Assembly (NCBI RefSeq): GCF_937888285.1
Contig: NZ_CALART010000098.1
Location: forward strand, 13,697-77,696
Origin: an uncultured Aquimonas sp.
GTDB lineage: Bacteria > Pseudomonadota > Gammaproteobacteria > Xanthomonadales > Xanthomonadaceae
Direction of reading: 5' to 3'
DNA: 64,000 nt
Position 1 is the stretch's first letter. Each line of letters starts with the position of its first letter. Under the pieces are notes generated by a model that saw only the letters and a program-made list of their open reading frames with translations, was not told the origin of the DNA and searched no databases. The position numbers and the translations under genes are program-made. Shown in pieces: positions 39,381-46,938 of this stretch.

Positions 39381-40831
39381 ATGCCGCACCCATGGCCGCC
39401 CCGGCAGCGGCCAGCGCCCCGCGCGGATCCAGCGCACGCACCGAATCGACAGTCGGGGCGTCCGGCTTCGCTGCGCTCTTCGCCCAGCTCGAACCCTCGA
39501 CTTCACAGGCCGAGCCGACCGCGCTGCCGACTGCTGCCGCGCAGCCGGTCGAACAGGCGGAGACGCCGGCGCCCGAGGGTCCGGATCCAGCCCTGCTCGC
39601 CGCGCTGGGCCTTGCGCCGCTGCCGCCTGCGCTGCCGGGCAGTGCTTCCGGCTTTGACTTGGGCTTCGGCGGCATGGCCGTACAGGCGCAGGCGAGCTCG
39701 GCTGGCGCTGCGGGTGCAGGGCTGACGGCGGAGCCTTTGGCCCAACTGCCGGGCCTTGGCGCCGTCGCTGCGCCCTACGAGCGCCTGGCCACGGCGCAGG
39801 TCGGTACAGAAGTTCCAGCAGACACCTTGTTGCGTCACCCTCGCGCAGGCGGGGATCCCGCGGCGATGCTCCCACCATCGACCTTCCCGGCAACCACGGG
39901 CGACGCTGGCCCGCGGCTTTCGCCCGCTGCCATCGCCGCACAGCTCGCGCGCGCTCCCGCGGTCAACGCCGTCGACGGCCACTTGGCCGCAGCAGCTACG
40001 GGCGGCGCTGCAGGTGCAGCAGAAGCATCGGCGTCGACAGCAGCGCAGACACTCGCGGGAGCGCTGGCAGCCAGCGCGGAAGCGCTCGCCGCCGCCGAGA
40101 CCGCGACCACCGCAGCACCGCGACCCGGCGCCAACTTCAGCGCCGCGGCCAACCCGCAGACGCCCGGCCTGACACCGCCTTCAGCAGGGGCCGCAACGGC
40201 CCTGCCTGCGGGCGAAGCCGGCATCGATCTGGCGGGACTGAGCCAGCTTCCGGACACAGGCGAAGACGCGCTGCCGGCGCGCACCTCTCCGCGCAGCGCG
40301 CCCAGCAGCGTCCTGCAGGCAGCGCTGGGCGCAGAGCGCGCCGAACTTGCCGCGAGCCCGCGCGAATCGCTGGCGCCGACGCTGCTGCCGGTCCTTCCCA
40401 GCGCACGGCTTGAGCCCGGCTCGCCGCAGTTCAGTGCCAGCTTGAGCCAGCAGGTGGTCTGGATGGCTTCGCAGCAGGTCGGTCGCGCCGAGTTGAAGCT
40501 GTCGCCTGACGAACTCGGCCCGCTGGAGATCAGCCTGGAAATGAACGGCGACGAGATCCGCGCCGAGTTCGCCAGCCGCAGCGCCGACGTGCGCAGCCTG
40601 CTCGAAACCCAGGTGCCGCGCCTGCGCGAACTGCTCGCCGAACAGGGCTTCAACCTCGCCGACGCCCAGGTCGGACAGGAGCGCGCCGCCTACCAGGACG
40701 CGCCGCAGCAGCGCGAGGGCTTCACCCGGCGCGATGCAGCCAAGGGCGGATCGGACGAGGGCGTTGCAGCCGAAGCTCCCGCCGCGGTGGCCATCCGCCA
40801 CCACAACGGCCTGATCGACGATTTCGCCTGA
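39377..40831 (+). CDS. fliK: Flagellar hook-length control protein FliK, with a REP-type repeat in frame
   Basis: 484 residues. A long disordered Ala/Pro/Ser-rich first part, as usual for the molecular-ruler half, precedes the conserved C-terminal FliK domain (LSQQVVWMASQQVGRAELKL, SPDELGPLEISLEMNGDEIR, LLETQVPRLRELLAEQGFN), which switches export specificity through FlhB. Residues RHPRAGGDP (39833-39860) are the direct translation of a REP-type repeat also found near gspI, so a mobile repeat has become part of the ruler region. It is the last flagellar gene here; tandem GGGATC repeats follow at once. Confidence 0.93.
   Translation: MNAAPMAAPAAASAPRGSSARTESTVGASGFAALFAQLEPSTSQAEPTALPTAAAQPVEQAETPAPEGPDPALLAALGLAPLPPALPGSASGFDLGFGGMAVQAQASSAGAAGAGLTAEPLAQLPGLGAVAAPYERLATAQVGTEVPADTLLRHPRAGGDPAAMLPPSTFPATTGDAGPRLSPAAIAAQLARAPAVNAVDGHLAAAATGGAAGAAEASASTAAQTLAGALAASAEALAAAETATTAAPRPGANFSAAANPQTPGLTPPSAGAATALPAGEAGIDLAGLSQLPDTGEDALPARTSPRSAPSSVLQAALGAERAELAASPRESLAPTLLPVLPSARLEPGSPQFSASLSQQVVWMASQQVGRAELKLSPDELGPLEISLEMNGDEIRAEFASRSADVRSLLETQVPRLRELLAEQGFNLADAQVGQERAAYQDAPQQREGFTRRDAAKGGSDEGVAAEAPAAVAIRHHNGLIDDFA
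39833..39860 (+). repeat. REP-type element inside the fliK coding sequence
   Basis: CGTCACCCTCGCGCAGGCGG then GGATCCCG, nearly identical to the element at 12467-12495 (read on the minus strand). It is read in frame without a stop, giving RHPRAGGDP. Confidence 0.85.
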
Positions 40832-40895
40832 GATCCGGGATCCGGGATCCGGGATCGGGATCGGGATCGAGAATCGGGATCGGGATCGGGATCGG
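40832..40895 (+). repeat. Short tandem repeat GGGATC/CCGGGAT
   Basis: Three 7-bp units (CCGGGAT) run into several 6-bp units (CGGGAT), starting one base after the fliK stop. This is a simple-sequence tract prone to slippage. The 338-bp gap to bfr has no gene; it also holds a family A palindrome and a family B pair. Confidence 0.85.
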
Positions 40896-40901
40896 CTGAA
40901 G

Positions 40902-40932
40902 CATAGGGTGGGCCCTGGCCCACCAGGAGCTC
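40902..40932. repeat. Family A palindrome (GGTGGGCCCTGGCCCACC)
   Basis: CATAGGGTGGGCCCTGGCCC continuing ACCAGGAGCTC. The core GGTGGGCC-(C/A)(T/G)-GGCCCACC is an almost perfect palindrome shared by more than a dozen sites downstream. Confidence 0.82.
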
Positions 40933-41030
40933 CGCACCTGCCCCGGTCCAACTCTCCCCCATCCCGCGCACGCACCCCGTGCGAAGCCGCCTGCCGCTTC
41001 TCTCAACACGTCGCGTCACTCGCGATTTGC

Positions 41031-41138
41031 GGTGGATGCGCTTTGCTTATCCACCCTACGCGTAGCGCGGTGGTCGACTTCGTTGGAGGCATCGCGTCAT
41101 TCGAACTCGTAGGGCGGATAAGCGCAGCGCATCCGCCA
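41031..41138. repeat. Family B paired inverted element
   Basis: Arms at 41031-41061 and 41108-41138, start-to-start distance 77 bp, total about 108 bp. The middle matches the other copies when read on the opposite strand (CCTCCAACGAAGTCGAC-type), so this copy is inverted as a unit. Confidence 0.85.
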
Positions 41139-41169
41139 GCTCTCACGCGCCTTGCTCGGCAGCCCGCGC

Positions 41170-41652
41170 TCAGGCAGCGCTGCCACCGCGAATCTGACTC
41201 TGCTGATAGCGCTCCAGGCCGATCATGCGGATCAGCCGCAGCTGCTGCTCCAGCCAGCGCGTGTGGTCTTCCTCGGTGTCCTTCATCTGCGCGACCAGGA
41301 TGTCGCGGGTCACGTAGTCGCCGTGCTGCTCGCACAGGGCCACACCCCGGGCCAGATGTCCGCGCACCGTGTACTCCAGCTGCAGGTCGCGCTCCAGCAT
41401 TTCCTCGACCGTGCGCCCCGGCTCGAAGGCATCGGGCCGCATGTCGGGGTCGCCTTCCAGGAACAGGATCCGCCGCAGCAGGGCATCGGCATGCTGGCCC
41501 TCCTCTTCCGCCTCGTGGTTGATGCGCTCGTAAAGCGCAGCGAGGCCAAGGTCGTCGTAGCGACGCGAATGGATCAGGTACTGGTCGCGCGCGGCCAGCT
41601 CGCCGCGCAGCAGGAACTTCAGGTAGTCGACAACTTCAGGATGGCCCTTCAT
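41170..41652 (-). CDS. bfr: Bacterioferritin without the haem-ligand methionine
   Basis: 160 residues from ATG 41652, seven bases after GAGGAGA. Conserved di-iron residues are visible: Glu18 (LRGELAARDQY), Glu51 and His54 (EAEEEGQHAD), a Glu in DLQLEY and the Glu/His of KDTEEDHTRWL. The position equivalent to E. coli Met52, the haem axial ligand, is Gly. It stores iron as ferric mineral in a 24-mer. It may either lack haem or pair with a haem-binding paralogue, as BfrA/BfrB do in some bacteria (known from Neisseria). It stands alone, flanked by repeats. Confidence 0.94.
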   Translation of the reverse strand: MKGHPEVVDYLKFLLRGELAARDQYLIHSRRYDDLGLAALYERINHEAEEEGQHADALLRRILFLEGDPDMRPDAFEPGRTVEEMLERDLQLEYTVRGHLARGVALCEQHGDYVTRDILVAQMKDTEEDHTRWLEQQLRLIRMIGLERYQQSQIRGGSAA

Positions 41653-41733
41653 CGGACGGTCTCCTCGCACACGATGCCGGGGAGTATGCCCAAGCCGGCG
41701 TGGAGGCGATCGGATGAGAAGCGTTTGCCAAGA

Positions 41734-41879
41734 GCCGGGATTGGGGATTCGGGATTCGGGATTCGCCGACGGTCGGGACGGCGGTCAGGCCTGAAGGCCT
41801 TCGACGATCACCGCTCCAGCGAGCAGCATCTCAGCCGCGGGAGCGCGCGCTGTGAATCCCCAATCCCGAACCCCAGCTC
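41734..41879. repeat. GGGATTCGG-type inverted repeats (family C)
   Basis: GGGATTGGGGATTCGGGATT continuing CGGGATTCG at 41738-41765, and GAATCCCCAATCCCGAACCC at 41854-41873. The layout matches the gspE-gspF gap: two inverted arms around 100 bases apart. It fills the bfr-maeB gap. Confidence 0.8.
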
Positions 41880-41880
41880 C

Positions 41881-44160
41881 TCACCCCCTCATCGCACTCC
41901 GCACCTGCGCTTCCACCGCCGCGATCGCGCTCATATTGACGACGCGTCGCACGGTCGCCGAGGGCGTGAGCACGTGGGCGCTGTGCGAGACACCCATCAG
42001 GATCGGCCCGAGGCCGACGCCGTCGGTCATGCTGCGCACCAGGTTGTAGGCGGTGTTGGCGGCGTCGAGGTTGGGGAAGACCAGCACATTGGCGCGGCCC
42101 TTCAGGCGCGAGTCCGGGAACAGATGGTTGCGCACCTCTTCGCTGAGCGCGGCGTCGACGTGCATCTCGCCTTCGACCTCGAGCTTGGGCGCACGCACGC
42201 GGATGCGCTTCAGCGCCTCGCGCAGCTTGATCGCCGACGGCGAATCGTGGGTGCCGAAGTTGCTGTGGCTGACCAGCGCCACTTTCGGTTCGACGCCGAA
42301 CATCTTGACCCGGTAGGCCGCCTGCAGCGCCGCTTCGGCGATCTGGTCGGCGGTCGGGTCGACCTGCATGTGGGTGTCGGTGAAGAAGAACACGCCCTTG
42401 TCGTTCAGCACCGCCGACATCGCGGCGACCTTGTCCTCGCCCTGGTCGGTGCCGAGCACGTCGATCACATGCTTGGCCTTCTTCTGGTAGCGACCGACCA
42501 GGCCGCAGAGCAGGGCGTCGGCCTCGCCGCGGCGGACCATCAGCGCGGCGATCACGGTGGCGCGCGAGCGCACGATCGCCTTCGCGGCCGCCGGCGTTAC
42601 GCCGCGGCGCTGCATGATCTGGTGGTAGAGCTGCCAGTAGTCGTTGAAGCGCGGGTCGTCGTCGATGTTGGTGACGTCGACATCCACGCCCGGACGGATG
42701 CGCAGGCCCAGGCGCTGGATGCGCGCCTCGATCACCGCCGGGCGGCCAATCAGGATCGGCCGCGCGATGCGCTCGTCGACCACGGTCTGCACCGCGCGCA
42801 GCACCACTTCCTCCTCGCCTTCGGCATAGGCCACGCGCTGCAGGCTGGCGCGGGCGCGCTCGACCAGCGGCTTCATCAGCAGGCCCGTGCGGAACACGAA
42901 GGTGTTGAGCTTCTCGCGATAGGCGTCGAGGTCGATCGCGCGCGTGGCCACGCCCGACTCCATCGCCGCCTGCGCCACCGCCGGCGCCAGCGAGGCCAGC
43001 AGACGCGGATCGAAGGGACGCGGAATCAGATACTCGGGCCCGAAGCTCGGCGTCTCACCGGCATAGGCCGCGCCGAGGTCGCTGGCTTCCTTGCGCGCCA
43101 GTTCAGCGATGGCCTTGACGCAGGCCAGCTTCATCGCCTCGTTGATCGTGGTGGCGCCGACATCGAGCGCGCCGCGGAAGATGTAGGGGAAGCACAGCGC
43201 GTTGTTGACCTGGTTCGGGTAGTCCGAACGGCCAGTGGCGATGATGCAGTCCGGGCGCGTGCTGCGCGCCAGCGCGGGGTCGATCTCCGGCGTCGGATTG
43301 GCCAGGGCCAGAACCACCGGGCGCTCGGCCATGGTGGCCAGCATCTCGGGCTTCAGGATGTTGCCGGCCGACAGGCCGAGGAACACATCGGCGCCGACCA
43401 GGATGTCGGCCAGGGTCCGCGCGTCGGTGTCGCGCGCATAGCGGCGCTTGTCGGGGTCGAGATCGGTGCGCCCAGTGTGGATCACGCCGTCGCGATCGAC
43501 CGCGAGGATGTTCTCGGGCTTCAGGCCCAACGCCACCAGCATGTCGAGGCAGGCGATGCCGGCCGCACCCGCGCCCGAGGTGGCGAGCTTGACGTCCTCG
43601 ATCTTCTTGCCGACCACGTGCAGGGCGTTCAGCACCGCGGCGCCGACGATGATCGCGGTGCCGTGCTGGTCGTCGTGGAAGACCGGGATCTTCATCCGCT
43701 CGCGCAGCTTGCGCTCGACGATGAAGCACTCCGGCGCCTTGATGTCTTCGAGGTTCACGCCACCGAAGGTGGGCTCCAGTGCGGCGATGATGTCGACCAG
43801 CTTGTCGGGGTCGTTCTCGCTGACCTCGATGTCGAACACGTCGATGCCGGCGAACTTCTGGAACAGCACGCCCTTGCCTTCCATCACCGGCTTGGCCGCC
43901 AGCGGGCCGATGTTGCCGAGCCCGAGCACGGCGGTGCCGTTGGTGATGACGGCGACCAGATTGGCGCGGGCGGTGACGGTGGAGGCCTCGGCCGGATCCG
44001 CCACGATCGCCTCGCAGGCCGCGGCCACGCCCGGCGAATAGGCCAGCGCGAGATCGCGCTGGTTCACCAGCGCCTTGGTCGGCGTGACCTTGATCTTCCC
44101 CGGCGGGTGCTGGCGGTGGTAGTCGAGGGCGGCTTGCTTGAAGGCGTCGTTGTCGGACAT
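41881..44160 (-). CDS. maeB: NADP-dependent malic enzyme, MaeB type (malic plus phosphotransacetylase-like domain)
   Basis: 759 residues from ATG 44160; further upstream the frame reads through tandem repeats and is rejected. The malic enzyme domain (about 1-430) shows LAYSPGVAAACEAI, HDDQHGTAIIVGAAVLNAL and the NAD(P) fold SGAGAAGIACLDML. The C-terminal half is the phosphotransacetylase-like domain (ARPILIGRPAVIEARIQRLG, LVRSMTDGVGLGPILMGVSH), which in this family is regulatory and senses acetyl-CoA. It makes pyruvate and NADPH from malate. Full length for MaeB. The repeats directly before it must hold or flank the promoter. Confidence 0.97.
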   Translation of the reverse strand: MSDNDAFKQAALDYHRQHPPGKIKVTPTKALVNQRDLALAYSPGVAAACEAIVADPAEASTVTARANLVAVITNGTAVLGLGNIGPLAAKPVMEGKGVLFQKFAGIDVFDIEVSENDPDKLVDIIAALEPTFGGVNLEDIKAPECFIVERKLRERMKIPVFHDDQHGTAIIVGAAVLNALHVVGKKIEDVKLATSGAGAAGIACLDMLVALGLKPENILAVDRDGVIHTGRTDLDPDKRRYARDTDARTLADILVGADVFLGLSAGNILKPEMLATMAERPVVLALANPTPEIDPALARSTRPDCIIATGRSDYPNQVNNALCFPYIFRGALDVGATTINEAMKLACVKAIAELARKEASDLGAAYAGETPSFGPEYLIPRPFDPRLLASLAPAVAQAAMESGVATRAIDLDAYREKLNTFVFRTGLLMKPLVERARASLQRVAYAEGEEEVVLRAVQTVVDERIARPILIGRPAVIEARIQRLGLRIRPGVDVDVTNIDDDPRFNDYWQLYHQIMQRRGVTPAAAKAIVRSRATVIAALMVRRGEADALLCGLVGRYQKKAKHVIDVLGTDQGEDKVAAMSAVLNDKGVFFFTDTHMQVDPTADQIAEAALQAAYRVKMFGVEPKVALVSHSNFGTHDSPSAIKLREALKRIRVRAPKLEVEGEMHVDAALSEEVRNHLFPDSRLKGRANVLVFPNLDAANTAYNLVRSMTDGVGLGPILMGVSHSAHVLTPSATVRRVVNMSAIAAVEAQVRSAMRG

Positions 44161-44303
44161 GTCGGGCGCAGGGCTCAGGTGACAGCGGGGTCGACCATGG
44201 TAGCGCCCCGCGACGCCGCTGGCCGCCCGTGCCCTGACGTATGTCGAACGCACCCACGCGCTGGCCCGCCCTGAGCTCAAACCTCGCAGCACCCTTTCGG
44301 ACC

Positions 44304-44553
44304 CATAGGGTGGGCCCTGGCCCACCATGAGCTCGAACCTCGCCCCACCCCTTCGAACCCATAGGGTGGGCCCTGGCCCACCATGAGCTCGAACCTCGCC
44401 CCACCCCTTCAAACCCATAGGGTGGGCCCTGGCCCACCCTGGCCTTCGCTTTCGCTCCGGTGTGCGCCGCACCGAGCGTTGAAGCGGCTCGGCTCGCCCT
44501 TCGCGGTGACCGGGGCTGGAGTCGAGCTCCGGTGGGCCAGGGCCCACCCTATG
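44304..44553. repeat. Family A palindromes, partly as a 56-bp tandem repeat
   Basis: Cores at 44304, 44360 and 44416, exactly 56 bp apart, with the same GAGCTCGAACCTCGC spacer, then an inverted core at 44526-44553. They fill the 438-bp gap between maeB and the QEGLA gene; I see no gene in it. Confidence 0.85.
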
Positions 44554-44598
44554 GAGCCGTGGACCTTGACGCGGAGCGGCCCACGCTGTGCGTCGCCG

Positions 44599-45852
44599 CT
44601 ATAGGCCGAGCGTGAGGTCCTCGGCTTCGACGCGGTCGATGCGGATGCGGTTGGCGAACAGCGAGAAGGCCAGCACGCCGGCGAGGCCGTTCGCGCGCTG
44701 CGCCCAGGGCGGCAGGTACAGCGGCTCGGCGATCACCCCGTCCTCGAACAGCGGCTCCAGGGTGAACACGTCATGCAGGGCCATCTTGCCGGCGAACAGC
44801 AGGTGCGACAGCCGCGGCCGGCGGTGGCGGATGGTCCAGCGGAAGAAGGTGTGCACGCTGAGCATGCCGTGCAGGTAGACCGCGTCCTTGGTGAAGGCTG
44901 CCCCGCCCGAGGTTGGGCAGCCGCGGAACACCCGCTGCGCCGAGGCGAAACTCTCCACTTCGCTCTGGCCCGAGTCGAGAAAGAAGCGGAACACGTCGAT
45001 GAAGTCGGCACCGTTCAGGGCCATGTCGATGGCGAGGATGCGCAGCGACAGTCGCTTCAGCCGCGGCAGGTCGATCGCCCCGGTCATCAGCTCGGCAAAG
45101 GTCGCGAGCCCCTCCTGCGTCGCGGTGACCCGCGGCGCGCTGCGCGACAGGCTCTTCAGATGCGGCTGCTCGCGACCGTTGAGCGCGGTCAGCGAGTGCA
45201 CGAAGGCCTCGTGCTCCAGCAGCTGGCGCAGGTCGTACTCGCTGAAGCTGGCGCCGCCGCGCAGGCGGATACGGGTCGGGCCGGCCGCGGCCTTGGCGAT
45301 CAGCTCGGGGTCGACCTCGACGCGCACGCGATGGCCGACGAAGAAGGCGTCCAGCGCGGCCTGCAGCTCGGCGGCCATGGCCTCGGCGCTGTACACGGCC
45401 TCGCCGTCTTCGGCCGGCAGGGTGCCGCTGACCTCGTCGGCGATCTCGATGAAATGGCGGGCGGCGTCGATATTCGTGTAGGCCGAGCCGGGCAGCGCAT
45501 CGCCGGGCCGGCCGAAGATCTGGATGGAGTGCCAGCTCGCCGCTTCGCTGCCCGCCGCTTCGATCAGCCAGGCGGCGTGCAGCCAGCTTTCGGCGCTGCG
45601 CTGCAGGTACTGGCCCAGCGGGTGCTGCGGATCGGCGGCATCGCGGATCGCCGCCAGCTCGGCGCGCGCCGCCGAGAGGTCGCGACCGCGGTAGCGCGGC
45701 GTCGGCAGCTGCGGCTGGCCGCGGCGGAAGCCTTCAAGGAAGCGCTCCTGCTCAGCCACCGGCCAGCTGACGGCCTGCAGCAGGCGGATCGCCCCCACGG
45801 CATCGACCAGACGGGCGTCGAGTGCGATGTGGTGGGCGAGTTCGGGGGACAT
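44599..45852 (-). CDS. DUF1704 / QEGLA-motif protein (putative metallopeptidase-like)
   Basis: 417 residues. The signature TQEGLATF and LLEHEAFVHSLT (an HExxxH arrangement) identify the flavohemoglobin expression-modulating QEGLA family (DUF1704), whose eukaryotic relatives include tyrosine carboxypeptidases of tubulin. The bacterial role is not settled. The HE..H and downstream Glu suggest a zinc site. It is divergent from the lipoprotein gene at 46509 and surrounded by palindromic repeats on both sides. It looks complete. Confidence 0.9.
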   Translation of the reverse strand: MSPELAHHIALDARLVDAVGAIRLLQAVSWPVAEQERFLEGFRRGQPQLPTPRYRGRDLSAARAELAAIRDAADPQHPLGQYLQRSAESWLHAAWLIEAAGSEAASWHSIQIFGRPGDALPGSAYTNIDAARHFIEIADEVSGTLPAEDGEAVYSAEAMAAELQAALDAFFVGHRVRVEVDPELIAKAAAGPTRIRLRGGASFSEYDLRQLLEHEAFVHSLTALNGREQPHLKSLSRSAPRVTATQEGLATFAELMTGAIDLPRLKRLSLRILAIDMALNGADFIDVFRFFLDSGQSEVESFASAQRVFRGCPTSGGAAFTKDAVYLHGMLSVHTFFRWTIRHRRPRLSHLLFAGKMALHDVFTLEPLFEDGVIAEPLYLPPWAQRANGLAGVLAFSLFANRIRIDRVEAEDLTLGL

Positions 45853-45909
45853 GGCCGCACTCTAACCAATGCGCCGAGCGCTTGGGCGCCTTGCGCGGTC
45901 GCGCCTTCG

Positions 45910-46413
45910 CATAGGGTGGGCCCTGGCCCACCGTGGGCTCGACCGCAGCTCTCTACGCCCTGTTGCTTCGGCGTTCGCTCTGCGAAGGGAGCCCGCCCGC
46001 ATTGATGACCGCGGCCAGTGCTGCCCATGGTGGGCCAGGGCCCACCCTATGCACGGGGCTCGACCGCGTCTGTGCGCTTCCGTTGCTTCGGCGTTCGCTC
46101 TGCGAAGGACGCCCGCCCACATTCAAGACCGGGGCACGCGTGGTGTCCATGGTGGGCCAGGGCCCACCCTATGCACGGGGCTCGACCGCGTCTGTGCGCT
46201 TCCGTTGCTTCGGCGTTCGCTCTGCGAAGGACGCCCGCCCACATTCAAGACCGGGGCACGCGTGGTGTCCATGGTGGGCCAGGGCCCACCCTATGCACGG
46301 GGCTCGACCGCGTCTGTGCGCTTCCGTTGCTTCGGCGTTCGCTCTGCGAAGGACGCCCGCCCACATTCAAGACCGGGGCACGCGTGGTGTCCATGGTGGG
46401 CCAGGGCCCACCC
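45910..46413 (+). repeat. 122-bp tandem repeat array with family A palindrome in each unit
   Basis: Three essentially identical 122-bp units begin at 46051, 46173 and 46295, preceded by a diverged copy from about 45929 and a palindrome at 45910. Each unit ends in GGTGGGCCAGGGCCCACC. As 122 is not a multiple of three, successive units are read in different frames, and the open frames here encode no consistent protein. It fills the 656-bp gap between divergent genes. Confidence 0.9.
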
Positions 46414-46508
46414 TGAACGCGACGCGGAGCGCCTTGACCTTGGTGCAACTCGCGTCAAGGCCTGTGCATGCCGCAGAATCAGGCGCCACCCGCCGCATCG
46501 GAGCGCTC

Positions 46509-46934
46509 GTGATCCCACGCCTCGGACTGCCACGCCTGCTCGTGACGCTCGCCCTCGTCGTCCTGCTCGGCGCCTGCGCCACCAAGGGCGGCGACAACAT
46601 CAAGCTCGACGCCGCCCTGTTCAACTATGCCGGCGCGATCCGCTTCAGCGATCTGGAGCGCGCCTACGAGTTCGTCGACCCCAAGCTGCGCGTCGAGAAG
46701 CCGATCAGCCGGCTCGAATGGGAGCGCTACGCCCAGGTGCAATTCACCGGCTACCTGGTCAAGGCCAAGGAGCCCGCCGGCCAGGGCGAGGTGCGGCAGC
46801 TGGTCGAGGTGCGCCTGATCAACCGCCACACCCAGGTCGAGCGGACCTTCCTGGTGCGCGAACTGTGGCGCTGGGACGCCGAGGCCAAGCAGTGGTGGCT
46901 GACCACCGGCCTGCCCGACATCTCGCAGGGCTGA
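46509..46934 (+). CDS. Small lipoprotein of unknown function
   Basis: 141 residues from GTG 46509. Signal LPRLLVTLALVVLLGAC with lipobox LGAC, so the mature protein begins at a lipidated Cys. The rest (FNYAGAIRFSDLERAYEFVD, QVQFTGYLVKAKEPAGQGEV, LWRWDAEAKQWWL) is an alpha/beta domain of NTF2-like character ending in Trp-rich strands. It lies 4 bp before the SulP gene and is probably co-transcribed. The longer upstream frame is the tandem repeat array. Confidence 0.82.
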   Translation: MIPRLGLPRLLVTLALVVLLGACATKGGDNIKLDAALFNYAGAIRFSDLERAYEFVDPKLRVEKPISRLEWERYAQVQFTGYLVKAKEPAGQGEVRQLVEVRLINRHTQVERTFLVRELWRWDAEAKQWWLTTGLPDISQG

Positions 46935-46938
46935 TCCC

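Noticed and set aside
41152..44274. About 1000-codon plus-strand open frame
   Set aside because: Antisense of maeB and bfr. Composition is Arg/His/Gln-rich with no recognisable domain.
45910..46413. CRISPR array
   Set aside because: Units of 122 bp are identical throughout, with no variable spacers, no leader and no cas genes.
45933..46508. Open frames through the 122-bp repeats encoding repeated CFGVRSAKDARPHS-type peptides
   Set aside because: The unit length is not a multiple of three, so the same peptide appears in all frames in turn. This is a DNA repeat, not a protein repeat.
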